From UBA4416 sp044357775 (lineage in GTDB: Bacteria; Bacteroidota; Bacteroidia; B-17B0; Aurantibacillaceae): a stretch of 22,423 nucleotides of DNA. Position numbers and translations under genes: made by a program. Shown piece by piece: positions 6,993-14,212 of this stretch. The DNA lies in NCBI GenBank assembly GCA_044357775.1, contig JBIKOX010000024.1, positions 1 to 22,423 on the forward strand, given 5' to 3'. Within the stretch, counting starts at the first letter, position 1, and each line of letters starts with the position of its first letter. The notes under the pieces are model-generated. The model ran no database searches and had not been told where the DNA came from. It saw only the letters and a list, made by a program, of their open reading frames with translations.

Positions 6993-8000
6993 GTGGATAA
7001 TAATTTTGTTGATTATGTTAGAATTTGTTGCCGTAGTGGCAAAGGCGGTAAAGGATCAACACATTTGCATCGCGATAAGCTAACTGCTTTTGGCGGCCCT
7101 GATGGCGGAGATGGAGGGCGTGGCGGACACGTTATATTGCGCGGCAATAAACAATTTTGGACGCTCATCCACTTAAAATATCGTAAACATATTATTGCCA
7201 CAGCTGGAGGTGATGGTGGATCTTCTCATAAATCAGGAAAAGAAGGTGATGATGAAATTTTAGATGTGCCTTTAGGAACTGTTGCTCGTGATTTAGAAAC
7301 AGGAGAATTGATTTGTGAAATTACAGAAGAAGGACAAGAATTTATTTTATTGCCCGGAGGAATGGGAGGCAGAGGTAATGCCCATTTTAAATCACCAACA
7401 AATCAAACGCCTCGCTATTCTCAGCCCGGCGAAGAAGGTAAAGAAGATTGGAAAATATTAGAACTTAAAGTATTAGCAGATGTAGGATTAGTAGGTTTCC
7501 CAAATGCCGGAAAATCAACTTTATTATCTGTTGTTTCTGCTGCTAAACCCGAGATTGCTAATTATCCTTTTACAACTTTAACACCCAATTTAGGAATTGT
7601 ACCTTACAGAAATTATAAAAGTTTTGTAATGGCAGATATTCCTGGAATTATTGAAGGCGCAAGTGAAGGGAAAGGTCTTGGGGTTAGATTTTTAAGACAT
7701 ATTGAACGGAACTCCAGTTTATTATTTTTGGTTAGTTGCCAAAGTGATAATATATACGAAGAGTATAAAATACTATTAAACGAATTAAAACAGTACAATC
7801 CTGAATTATTAGATAAGCAAAGAATTTTAGCTATTTCTAAGTGCGACACCATTGACGAAGAATTAATCATGGAATTAGAAAAAGATTTAAATAAACGCAT
7901 GAAAGGCAAATTCAAAATTCCTTATATTTTCTTTTCATCACAAACCGGACATAACGTTCAGGAGTTAAAAGATATGTTGTGGCAGCAGTTGATTAATTGA
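6993..8000 (+). CDS. obg: Obg family GTPase
   Basis: Conserved P-loop GTPase associated with the large ribosomal subunit and stress/ppGpp control. The N-terminal glycine-rich OBG fold is clear (FVDYVRICCRSGKGGKG, then FGGPDGGDGGRGG). The G domain carries G1 GFPNAGKST (168-176), the switch I TT pair in YPFTTLTPN, G3 DIPG (215-218), the diagnostic GASEGKGLGVRFLRHIER, and G5 SSQTG (315-319). G4 reads SKCD (282-285) rather than NKxD. The 335 residues fit the short Bacteroidota form, which lacks the long OCT domain. The start is GTG at 6993: an in-frame TAA lies five codons upstream and no ATG is available between them. The gene follows adk closely and may be cotranscribed with it. Confidence 0.96.
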   Translation: MDNNFVDYVRICCRSGKGGKGSTHLHRDKLTAFGGPDGGDGGRGGHVILRGNKQFWTLIHLKYRKHIIATAGGDGGSSHKSGKEGDDEILDVPLGTVARDLETGELICEITEEGQEFILLPGGMGGRGNAHFKSPTNQTPRYSQPGEEGKEDWKILELKVLADVGLVGFPNAGKSTLLSVVSAAKPEIANYPFTTLTPNLGIVPYRNYKSFVMADIPGIIEGASEGKGLGVRFLRHIERNSSLLFLVSCQSDNIYEEYKILLNELKQYNPELLDKQRILAISKCDTIDEELIMELEKDLNKRMKGKFKIPYIFFSSQTGHNVQELKDMLWQQLIN

Positions 8001-8072
8001 ATATGAAATTGCGATGTTTGCTTAAACACAAATGATTAAACTGGAACTGATTTTTGATTATAAATATAAATT

Positions 8073-9104
8073 TTGAAAAAAGTATTTTTAATAATTGCTT
8101 CCTTAATAACTTTAACGTCGTGTTCTGTTGATCCTGAAATAAAACCTATTATTTCTGGCAACGATGTAAAAGAAATTATTCCACCAGGTTGGCCTACCCC
8201 TTTTTATAATTATGCTAATAACCCATTAACGGCCGATGGTTTTATGTTAGGAAGAACTCTGTTTTATGATCCTATATTATCTTTAGATAACACCATTTCT
8301 TGCGGTTCATGTCATCAGCAATTTGCGGCATTTTCTCATTCAGGACACGATGTAAGCCATGGAATATATGGTTTATTGGGCACTAGAAATGCCCCAGTAA
8401 TTCAAAATTTAAATTGGAACACATCCTTTATGCATGATGGAGGCATCAATAATATTGAGGTAATGCCTTCAGCCCCAATTACTAATCCAGTAGAAATGAA
8501 TGAAACGATTACTAATATTGTTTCTAAATTGTCGTTTAGTGAAAAATATAAAAAATTGTTTACAAATGCCTTTGGTGATAATGTTATAAATTCACAACGT
8601 ATATTTAAAGCGATGGCCCAATTTATCGGTACAATTTATTCATATAACAGCAAATATGATATGGTTAAATTAGGGAAAGCTACATTTTCAGACCAAGAAC
8701 AAGCTGGTTACAATTCATTTGTACAAAAATGTGCTTCATGCCACAAGGAACCATTGTTTACTGACTACCAATTTCGTAATAATGGCCTAAGCATTAATAT
8801 GAATTATAACGATAGCGGTCGTGCAGGTATTACAGGAGATCCACTCGATAAATTTAAATTCAAAACACCATCACTTCGTAATATCGAAAAATCAGGACCG
8901 TATATGCATGATGGACGATTTGCAACATTAGATCAATGTATCAATCATTATACTTCTGGAATTTTTTCTAGCGCAACTTTAGACCCTCAATTAACAAATG
9001 GAATTTCATTATCAGATCAGGAGAAAGCGAATATTAAGGCATTTTTAAAAACATTAACCGATACTAAATTCTTAACAGACTCTAAGTATTCAGAAACTAA
9101 CTAA
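8073..9104 (+). CDS. Di-heme cytochrome c peroxidase / MauG-MbnH-like lipoprotein
   Basis: A 343-residue exported protein with a lipobox ending TLTSC (Cys17). It has two c-type heme sites, CGSCH (77-81) and CASCH (220-224), and other family marks: TRNAPVIQN, FMHDGG (119-124), and KTPSLRNIEKSGPYMHDGRF with the likely distal ligand region at Met279. This is the CcpA/MauG superfamily, covering H2O2 reduction or long-range tryptophan oxidation. The start is TTG: a stop codon lies two codons upstream and the signal peptide begins right at it. The next gene follows after 5 bases. An MbnP-family gene lies about 1 kb downstream. MbnH, a di-heme relative, is known to convert a Trp of MbnP to kynurenine to build a copper site, so an MbnH role is the favoured inference. 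A general peroxidase role is the alternative. Confidence 0.9.
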   Translation: MKKVFLIIASLITLTSCSVDPEIKPIISGNDVKEIIPPGWPTPFYNYANNPLTADGFMLGRTLFYDPILSLDNTISCGSCHQQFAAFSHSGHDVSHGIYGLLGTRNAPVIQNLNWNTSFMHDGGINNIEVMPSAPITNPVEMNETITNIVSKLSFSEKYKKLFTNAFGDNVINSQRIFKAMAQFIGTIYSYNSKYDMVKLGKATFSDQEQAGYNSFVQKCASCHKEPLFTDYQFRNNGLSINMNYNDSGRAGITGDPLDKFKFKTPSLRNIEKSGPYMHDGRFATLDQCINHYTSGIFSSATLDPQLTNGISLSDQEKANIKAFLKTLTDTKFLTDSKYSETN

Positions 9105-9109
9105 CTACA

Positions 9110-9481
9110 ATGAATCGATTTAAAATTATATTTTTGCTTGGATTATTAATAGGAGTTTATGCTTGTAAAAAAAATCAAGTAGGAGGCAGGGCTACTATAA
9201 AGGGTGTAATTGTGCATCATAGCAAACCAATACCAAATGCGGTAGTTTATATTAAATATAATGCCATCGACTTTCCAGGGGATAATTCAGCATTATATGA
9301 TAGCCATGTAACTGCTGACAACAATGGCAATTATAGTGTTTCGGTTTTTAAAGGGACGTATTATTTATATGCAGTTGGTAAGGATTTAGATATACCATTA
9401 CCTAATGATGTTAAGGGGGGATTGTCAATTTCAATCAGAAATAATGAAAATTTAGTAAAGAGTATTGCTGTAACAGAATAA
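9110..9481 (+). CDS. Small lipoprotein with carboxypeptidase-regulatory-like fold
   Basis: A 123-residue protein with a signal peptide and lipobox (GVYAC, Cys19), so probably anchored to the outer or inner membrane in the periplasm. The rest looks like a single beta-sandwich of the carboxypeptidase-regulatory/transthyretin-like type: TIKGVIVHHSKPIPNAVVYIKY, then TADNNGNYSVSVFKGTYYLYAVG. It starts 5 bases after the di-heme peroxidase stop, so the two are almost surely cotranscribed and perhaps translationally coupled. Similar small CpReg-like lipoproteins often accompany peroxidase/MbnP clusters in this phylum, to my recollection. No catalytic residues are evident. A structural or docking role is possible but not shown. 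Confidence 0.8.
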   Translation: MNRFKIIFLLGLLIGVYACKKNQVGGRATIKGVIVHHSKPIPNAVVYIKYNAIDFPGDNSALYDSHVTADNNGNYSVSVFKGTYYLYAVGKDLDIPLPNDVKGGLSISIRNNENLVKSIAVTE

Positions 9482-9488
9482 TTAGTGT

Positions 9489-9496
9489 TATTTTTG
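9489..9496 (+). promoter_or_regulatory. Putative -7 box (TAnnTTTG) in the copper-type cluster
   Basis: TATTTTTG fits TAnnTTTG and lies 14 bases before the TTG start at 9511. A second match, TATCTTTG at 9506-9513, overlaps that start codon, so only one of the two could drive this gene. This may be an internal promoter for the downstream half of the cluster. Confidence 0.35.
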
Positions 9497-9510
9497 AATA
9501 AAATTTATCT

Positions 9511-9891
9511 TTGAAAAACAGATTAAAAATATTTTTTTCTTTTGCATTACTGTTAAGTTTTAGTTGGCAGTGTTCGGCTAAATCTATACTGTTTTTAAGT
9601 TTCAAATTCAATCAAAAAGAATTAGTGGCTACCGTTTGCGAAAACAAAGAAAAACCAAAAAGTTGTTGTGAAGCTAAATGTTATTTAGAAAAAGAAATAA
9701 AAAAAGAAGAAAAGCGTGAGTCAGATTCCTCTAGTCCCATTAAAGATAAAACTGAGAAATCCGAATTAAGAACTGGATTAATAAATTTTGTGTTTGCTCC
9801 AGCTCTTGCTGCCAAAAAGATGATCCTGTCAAAATCAGGAAATCTTCCTGATGACATAAGTTTTTCTATTTTTCATCCACCAAGTTTATAG
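9511..9891 (+). CDS. Small exported Cys-containing protein, unknown function
   Basis: A 126-residue protein with an N-terminal signal sequence (hydrophobic FFSFALLLSFSW). Its core motif is VATVCENKEKPKSCCEAKCY, with Cys at 43, 52, 53 and 57, followed by a Lys/Glu-rich linker. A hydrophobic stretch and the C-terminal tail FHPPSL complete it. I recall a family of small Bacteroidota proteins with this layout (CENxxKP...C..KCxL.K and a C-terminal HPP), usually unannotated and often near metal-related genes. The start is TTG at 9511: an in-frame stop is four codons upstream and no ATG is available. Context (peroxidase, MbnP) and the Cys motif suggest metal binding, which is inference. Confidence 0.75.
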   Translation: MKNRLKIFFSFALLLSFSWQCSAKSILFLSFKFNQKELVATVCENKEKPKSCCEAKCYLEKEIKKEEKRESDSSSPIKDKTEKSELRTGLINFVFAPALAAKKMILSKSGNLPDDISFSIFHPPSL

Positions 9892-9911
9892 TTTTTTAAT
9901 TTTCTGACATG

Positions 9912-9924
9912 TTCAATAATTGAA
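9912..9924. promoter_or_regulatory. Perfect inverted repeat TTCAAT-A-ATTGAA
   Basis: Six-base arms around one base, about 40 bases before the small ORF at 9963 and 20 bases after the preceding stop. It could be a regulator site or a chance palindrome in AT-rich DNA. There is no independent support. Confidence 0.2.
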
Positions 9925-9962
9925 TACTGTCTCTTAGTAAATTATAAATTAAAAACAATCAT

Positions 9963-10166
9963 ATGAACACTGTATTGTATGTTTTTATTGTCTTGATATT
10001 AGTTTTATTAAACGAGTTCCGTTTAATAAAAAAATACATCAGGGCTCACGAAAACAATAATAAAAAAATGATTTTCGAAAAATTCGGTCTATTTTTAATA
10101 AAGCTATTCTGCGAGTTTAAAAATTGGTTAGATCATAAAGTTTTAAATAACGAATTAAAATATTAA
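9963..10166 (+). CDS. Small single-TM protein, unknown
   Basis: A 67-residue ORF starting with ATG after an A-rich leader. The N-terminus MNTVLYVFIVLILVLLNEF is a clear membrane helix, followed by a basic, probably cytoplasmic part (RLIKKYIRAHENNNKK) and an amphipathic end (FGLFLIKLFCEFKNWLDHKV). It lies 71 bases after the Cys-rich gene and 16 bases before the MbnP-family gene, on the same strand. Position and composition suggest a real gene in the cluster, but I recognise no family. Confidence 0.55.
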   Translation: MNTVLYVFIVLILVLLNEFRLIKKYIRAHENNNKKMIFEKFGLFLIKLFCEFKNWLDHKVLNNELKY

Positions 10167-10182
10167 TAAAAGTATAATTAAC

Positions 10183-10980
10183 ATGAAAAAAATAGTAATA
10201 TTATTTGTAGTTGTCATCATAGCATTGACTTCTACAAACTGTAAAAAAGACAAAGTAACCGAACCAGAACCAACACCAAATTCACCCGCAGCAACAACTG
10301 GGAATTTAAAAATCTATTTTGAAGCAATGGTTGGTGATTCTGCTTTGGTATTAGCAACATCTACCTATACAAATCAAGCAGCAGATACCTTTAATGTAAC
10401 AGTATTTAAATATTATATTAGTAATATCAAAATTACTAAATCAGATAATTCTGTTTTTATTGAACCTAATAGTTATCATTTAATTGATCATTCAGATGAA
10501 GCTACTTTAACAGTAAACATAGCTAATGTTCCTTATGGAAGTTACAAGGCTATTGAATTTATGATAGGTGTTGATAGTACAAAAAGTGCAGCAGGCTCTG
10601 GGGCTCAAACAGGCGCATTAGATGTTGCTAATGGTATGTATTGGATGTGGAACAGTGGATATATTATGGCTAAAATGGAAGGCACGTCTAATCAATCGGG
10701 CGCTACTAATAAAAATTTAAAATTCCATATTGGTGGTTTTAGTGGGGTTAATAAAACCATGAGAGTTGTGTCGCCAAGTTTTGGTTCATCAACAGCAGAG
10801 GTTACGAGTTCGGCATCACCAATAATTCATATGAAAAGCGATTTGTATGAATGGTTTACATCCCCTACTATTGTTAATTTTTCGACTACGCATACTGTGC
10901 ACATGCCTGGAGCTTCTGCAAAAATAATTGCAGATAATTACGCTAATATGTTTACAGTAGAACATATTCATAGTAACTAA
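10183..10980 (+). CDS. MbnP-family copper-binding lipoprotein
   Basis: A 265-residue lipoprotein (Cys20 in STNC) followed by a Pro/Glu/Thr linker. The body matches the MbnP family as I know it: LKIYFEAMVGDSALVL, VFKYYISNIKI, YHLIDHSDEATLTVNIANVP, and the central GMYWMWNSGYIMAKMEG (151-167) with Trp154 and Trp156, then FHIGGF (181-186). Potential metal ligands include His182, His240-Met241, His261 and His263. In studied MbnP proteins a Trp is oxidised to kynurenine by the partner di-heme enzyme MbnH to form a periplasmic Cu(I) site. A di-heme MbnH-like enzyme sits at 8073-9104 in this cluster. That the W-x-W motif is modified here is inference. No methanobactin genes are visible. Confidence 0.88.
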   Translation: MKKIVILFVVVIIALTSTNCKKDKVTEPEPTPNSPAATTGNLKIYFEAMVGDSALVLATSTYTNQAADTFNVTVFKYYISNIKITKSDNSVFIEPNSYHLIDHSDEATLTVNIANVPYGSYKAIEFMIGVDSTKSAAGSGAQTGALDVANGMYWMWNSGYIMAKMEGTSNQSGATNKNLKFHIGGFSGVNKTMRVVSPSFGSSTAEVTSSASPIIHMKSDLYEWFTSPTIVNFSTTHTVHMPGASAKIIADNYANMFTVEHIHSN

Positions 10981-11018
10981 ATTATATTTTTCGAATACAT
11001 CGTGTTTAGTCATGAATC

Positions 11019-11044
11019 AATCTTCCCAGATGGTTAGATTTTTT
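11019..11044 (+). terminator. Weak terminator-like hairpin after the MbnP-family gene
   Basis: AATCT (11019-11023) can pair with AGATT (11036-11040), with a short inner CC/GG pairing, followed by a run of T (11039-11044). The stem is short and has an internal loop, so termination would be weak or partial. Confidence 0.3.
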
Positions 11045-11087
11045 CATGGCTTACGATGACTTTCCATTTAAAATCAAACCATTATAG

Positions 11088-12080
11088 ATGAATAAACTTA
11101 AAGTCCTAATTATGCTTTGTTGTTTGTTATTTACATTCAACTCAGTAGCTTGTGATATTTGCGGAAGTTATATGGGCATTACACCATACGACAATAAAAA
11201 CAGTATTTCTTTTCTTCATAGATATAGAGTATTTAATGGCTATAGAAGTTATCAAACCCATAGTCAGTTTTTTCCAAAGGCAGCTTATAGAACGTTGCAT
11301 GGTGGAGACGAAGCCGCTGACTCATTACAAAACATAAATCGAAATCATTCAAGTAGAGATTTTGAGTCTTATAAGATATTTGAACTGCGCCTAAAGTATT
11401 TTATTTTAAAGAGATTAGAGCTAAATATATTTATGCCTATATTAAATAATAAATCAAAATCAGACAACGACTATATTAGTAATACAGGATTTGGAGATAT
11501 TTCTTTAAATTCTGGCTTTCATTTGGTAATTCCTAAAGCTGATGCAAGAATTAGACATAAATTAATCATTGGTGCAGGAATAAAACTGCCAACCGGAAAT
11601 TTTTATGCACATGATAGTAATAGTAATCGTTTGCCTTTTGAAATGCAAGCTGGCACAGGGAGTACCGATGGTTTTGCTTATATTAATTATGTGTATATGA
11701 CAAAAAAAATGGGCGTCAATTTAAATTTTAATTATAAAGCAAATGGTAAAAACATTTTTCAGGAAAAATTATGCAATAGTCATAACGAATTCGTGTCAGT
11801 TTTTTATAAGCTACAATATAAAAATGTTTTATTTTACCCATCCGTTCAAGCTAATTATGAATTTACAAATGGTTTAAGTGTAAAAAGAACATTGCAAAAT
11901 AATACGGAAGTAAATTCTTTGTTATTAGGCCCAGGCATTGATTTTTATTATAAAAAATTTTCTGTAAATACTTCCTGGCAATTTACTGTAGCTGAAAAAA
12001 TAAATGATGGCAATCTAAAAAGTGCAGGAAGAATTAGTGTAGGAATAAATTATAGTTTTAGTAGGAAAGACAAGAGTTAA
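11088..12080 (+). CDS. Putative outer-membrane beta-barrel protein with N-terminal CDICG
   Basis: A 330-residue protein with a signal peptide. Cleavage after Ala21 would expose a mature N-terminus CDICGSYMG (Cys22, Cys25). Alternatively Cys22 could be lipidated. The remainder is rich in alternating aromatic/polar strands typical of an outer-membrane barrel (FELRLKYFILKRLELNIFMPI, FGDISLNSGFHLVIPKA, INYSFSRK at the end). I recall Bacteroidota proteins with an N-terminal CD(I/V)CGC motif and the arrangement LRYR...F encoded beside MbnP-like and cytochrome c peroxidase genes, annotated as hypothetical or transporter. It lies 107 bases downstream of the MbnP-family gene. A role in metal passage across the outer membrane or as partner of MbnP is inference from the CxxC and context. 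Confidence 0.8.
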   Translation: MNKLKVLIMLCCLLFTFNSVACDICGSYMGITPYDNKNSISFLHRYRVFNGYRSYQTHSQFFPKAAYRTLHGGDEAADSLQNINRNHSSRDFESYKIFELRLKYFILKRLELNIFMPILNNKSKSDNDYISNTGFGDISLNSGFHLVIPKADARIRHKLIIGAGIKLPTGNFYAHDSNSNRLPFEMQAGTGSTDGFAYINYVYMTKKMGVNLNFNYKANGKNIFQEKLCNSHNEFVSVFYKLQYKNVLFYPSVQANYEFTNGLSVKRTLQNNTEVNSLLLGPGIDFYYKKFSVNTSWQFTVAEKINDGNLKSAGRISVGINYSFSRKDKS

Positions 12081-12411
12081 TTTAAACATATGAAATAGCC
12101 ACGTTTACAGAAGGTTAAACGCTTCCCATTACGGGACTTTGATAAAAGGCAAGCGAAAGTATTTACACTTCTACCGAAAGCTATCGGTACCTTAACGCAA
12201 ATACTACCATGTCTTAAATTTAAATGCCAAATTAAAAGTGAATTGCGTGAAGGATAGAATGGAAAGCCTTTTAATTTTGCGCAAAGACACAAAAATAAAA
12301 GCTTAAAATGATAGCCTGACCCCGCCGCCTCTTTTGCGGGGGCACGCCCAACTATATTAATATTAAAATTTACTTCGGCTAAATTTGCTATGATTTGTTT
12401 ACCTTATAAAA
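12081..12411. repeat. Gene-free stretch with probable interspersed repeats and two hairpins
   Basis: No convincing gene lies here. It contains an imperfect palindrome TACCGA-AAGCTA-TCGGTA at 12172-12189. It also has a segment at about 12240-12300 (GTGAAGGATAGAATGGAAAG, then TTTTGCGCAAAGACACAAAA) that resembles a repeat I have seen between genes in other Bacteroidota. A GC-rich stem CCCCGC/GCGGGG at 12320-12325 and 12336-12341 has a 10-base loop. These are more GC-rich than the background. The stretch separates the copper-type cluster from a dead transposase, so it may be a site where mobile DNA accumulates. The identity of the repeats rests on memory and is uncertain. Confidence 0.4.
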
Positions 12412-13041
12412 CTATTCAACAACAATCATTTTTGAAGCAATTTTTTTACTCTTATCGCTATCTTTTGCTTACAATACTTTCATCTTAACGTATCGAAGGT
12501 GGCTACTTTTCTTTTTTGTTTTTATATTTTCTAATGGTGTTGATTCTGCCATTACTGCTACATCTTTTTGACGTTGCGAACCTTTACCACGCTTTAAGTT
12601 TTCTCTTTTTCCTTTGCTAGTTTCAACCTCAAAATGACCTTCATCAAACTCAATGATATCGGTTAATTTATATAAGTCTTCTCGTTTTCCCATTGCGGAC
12701 CTTAGCTTATGTACCATAGCCCATACGGGTTCGTAACGCTTGTGCTTCATTTGACGTTGTACTTCTGCTGCCGAAAATCCTTTCTTTGTAGCACTCATAA
12801 ACATCATGGCTATATACCATTTTTTAAATGGCATATTACTATTCTCCATTACTGTCCCACTTCTTAATGTAGTTCTAAACTTACATTTTTTACATTCGTA
12901 TTGCTCCTTGTATTGCAACCAATAATGTTCTTTATGGGCGCATTTTTTACAGCTTACTCCTTGCGTATCTCTAACAGATTTAAAATGTAAACGACAACTT
13001 TTCTCAGTTGGAAATCTTTTGCTAAACTCTAATAATGTCAT
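12412..13041 (-). pseudogene. Remnant of an IS1595-family transposase
   Basis: The frame from 13041 encodes 190 residues. First comes an N-terminal zinc ribbon, CKKC (33-36) ... CKKC (51-54). Next is the FRTTLRSGTVMENSNMPFKKW block with the ISXO2-type N-terminal region (GFSAAEVQRQMKHKRYEPVW). The start of the DDE domain is FDEGHFEV (about 133-140). It then stops at TAA (12469-12471) after KMKVL. The same frame continues past the stop for 18 more sense codons (AKDSDKSKKIASKMIVVE) and ends at TAG (12412-12414). A full IS1595 transposase is around 300 residues and has the later catalytic residues, which are missing here. Together these point to a truncated, decaying copy. No terminal inverted repeats or target duplications could be recognised on either side. 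Confidence 0.8.
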
Positions 13042-13101
13042 ACTGCTAATATACTCATTTTAGGTATAATTACGGATATTCAATTTTTTTTATAATTTTA
13101 A

Positions 13102-14172
13102 CTACTTTTTATTAAAGTAATTAAAATTGGTTGTAATACCGATAGTATGAGCATTTCCAGTTAAAGCATACTTCGAATAGGCGTAATCTAAATGAAACTT
13201 ATATACTTTAAAACCAAAACCAAGTGATAAGCCGTTTACTTTTTTAACATCCGACAAGGCAACTTCTTTCCCATTTTTATAATTGTAAGCCAACCTCAAT
13301 GTAAAATTTTTACCTACTAGAATTTCCGTACCAAAAATCAAATGCCTTCCAAATTTATCAAGGCCAGATTTTATCTTTTCGTTTCGAATTTCTTTACTTG
13401 TTTTTAAAATAGGTTTATTTGTAAAAGGATCAATACTTGATGAAGCAGTTTGCGGATCAGAATAAGTTAAATCCCATTTTAAAAGTTGATCGTATTGCAC
13501 GATGACTCTAAAAGGAGCTTTTGGAATTTTTTTACTGAATCCAATTTGCACATTACTTGGTAATACTTCTTTAGGTCCACTTTCCGAAAATGATTTCCAT
13601 TGCCTACCGTAATTTTTTGCTACTAACGAAATAGTTAATTGTTTTTTATTATGGTATGTTAATCCAACGTCAATTGCATTGCCAAATGATGAATAAATAT
13701 CGTAATACGAATAGATTGTTTTTAAAGCAATTCCTAATGATAACGTGCTATCTTTATTAATCGTTTTTGCAAATGCTAAATTTAAAGAATAATCGGCGGC
13801 CTTAAATTTTTCTGTTTCCACATCATATTCATCTCTTCCTTCAAATTTACCATAATCAAAATACTGCAAACCAGCTGCAAAAGTGCCGTACTTTTTGAAT
13901 TGATGCGCATATAAAAAATTGCCGTAACTTAAATCAGAAACAAAATTTACATAATTAAAAGATAGTTGTTTGGAACAACTTGGGTTAAGCAAAGCTGGAT
14001 TGCTGTAACCTAAATTTACATCCTTGTCCCAAATTGACATCGAGGCGCCACCCAATCCACTAGAACGCGCGGGAACAGGCAGATTTAAAAAACTAAATGC
14101 TCTTGTTCCTCCTATTTGAGCAACTAAAACACTAGTAGTAAAAATAAAAATATATGTTATTATTTTTTTCAA
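13102..14172 (-). CDS. porQ: Type IX secretion system protein PorQ
   Basis: A 356-residue outer-membrane beta-barrel protein of the PorV/PorQ (FadL-like) group. The signal peptide (ITYIFIFTTSVLVAQ) is followed by the characteristic start GGTRAFSFLNLPVPARSSGLGG and NLGYSNPALLNP. Regular barrel strands run to the C-terminal FNYFNKK. PorQ works with PorU/PorV/PorZ at the cell surface in the attachment complex of the Bacteroidota-specific type IX secretion system. The gene lies 40 bases after the dioxygenase-family gene on the same strand, so the two may be cotranscribed, although no functional link is apparent. No other T9SS genes are in the window, which is usual because they are scattered. Confidence 0.88.
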   Translation of the reverse strand: MKKIITYIFIFTTSVLVAQIGGTRAFSFLNLPVPARSSGLGGASMSIWDKDVNLGYSNPALLNPSCSKQLSFNYVNFVSDLSYGNFLYAHQFKKYGTFAAGLQYFDYGKFEGRDEYDVETEKFKAADYSLNLAFAKTINKDSTLSLGIALKTIYSYYDIYSSFGNAIDVGLTYHNKKQLTISLVAKNYGRQWKSFSESGPKEVLPSNVQIGFSKKIPKAPFRVIVQYDQLLKWDLTYSDPQTASSSIDPFTNKPILKTSKEIRNEKIKSGLDKFGRHLIFGTEILVGKNFTLRLAYNYKNGKEVALSDVKKVNGLSLGFGFKVYKFHLDYAYSKYALTGNAHTIGITTNFNYFNKK

Positions 14173-14212
14173 TATTTTATTTAAACGAATTAAACTTGAT
14201 TTTATTGTCTAG

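Noticed and set aside
8015..8028. TGTTT-GCTT-AAACA inverted repeat before the peroxidase gene as an operator
   Set aside because: Short arms in AT-rich DNA and no matching site elsewhere in the cluster, so it cannot be told from chance.
12077..12292. 71-codon minus-strand ORF after the CDICG barrel gene
   Set aside because: It reads through repeat-like intergenic DNA, has no start context or family resemblance, and overlaps the end of the preceding gene.
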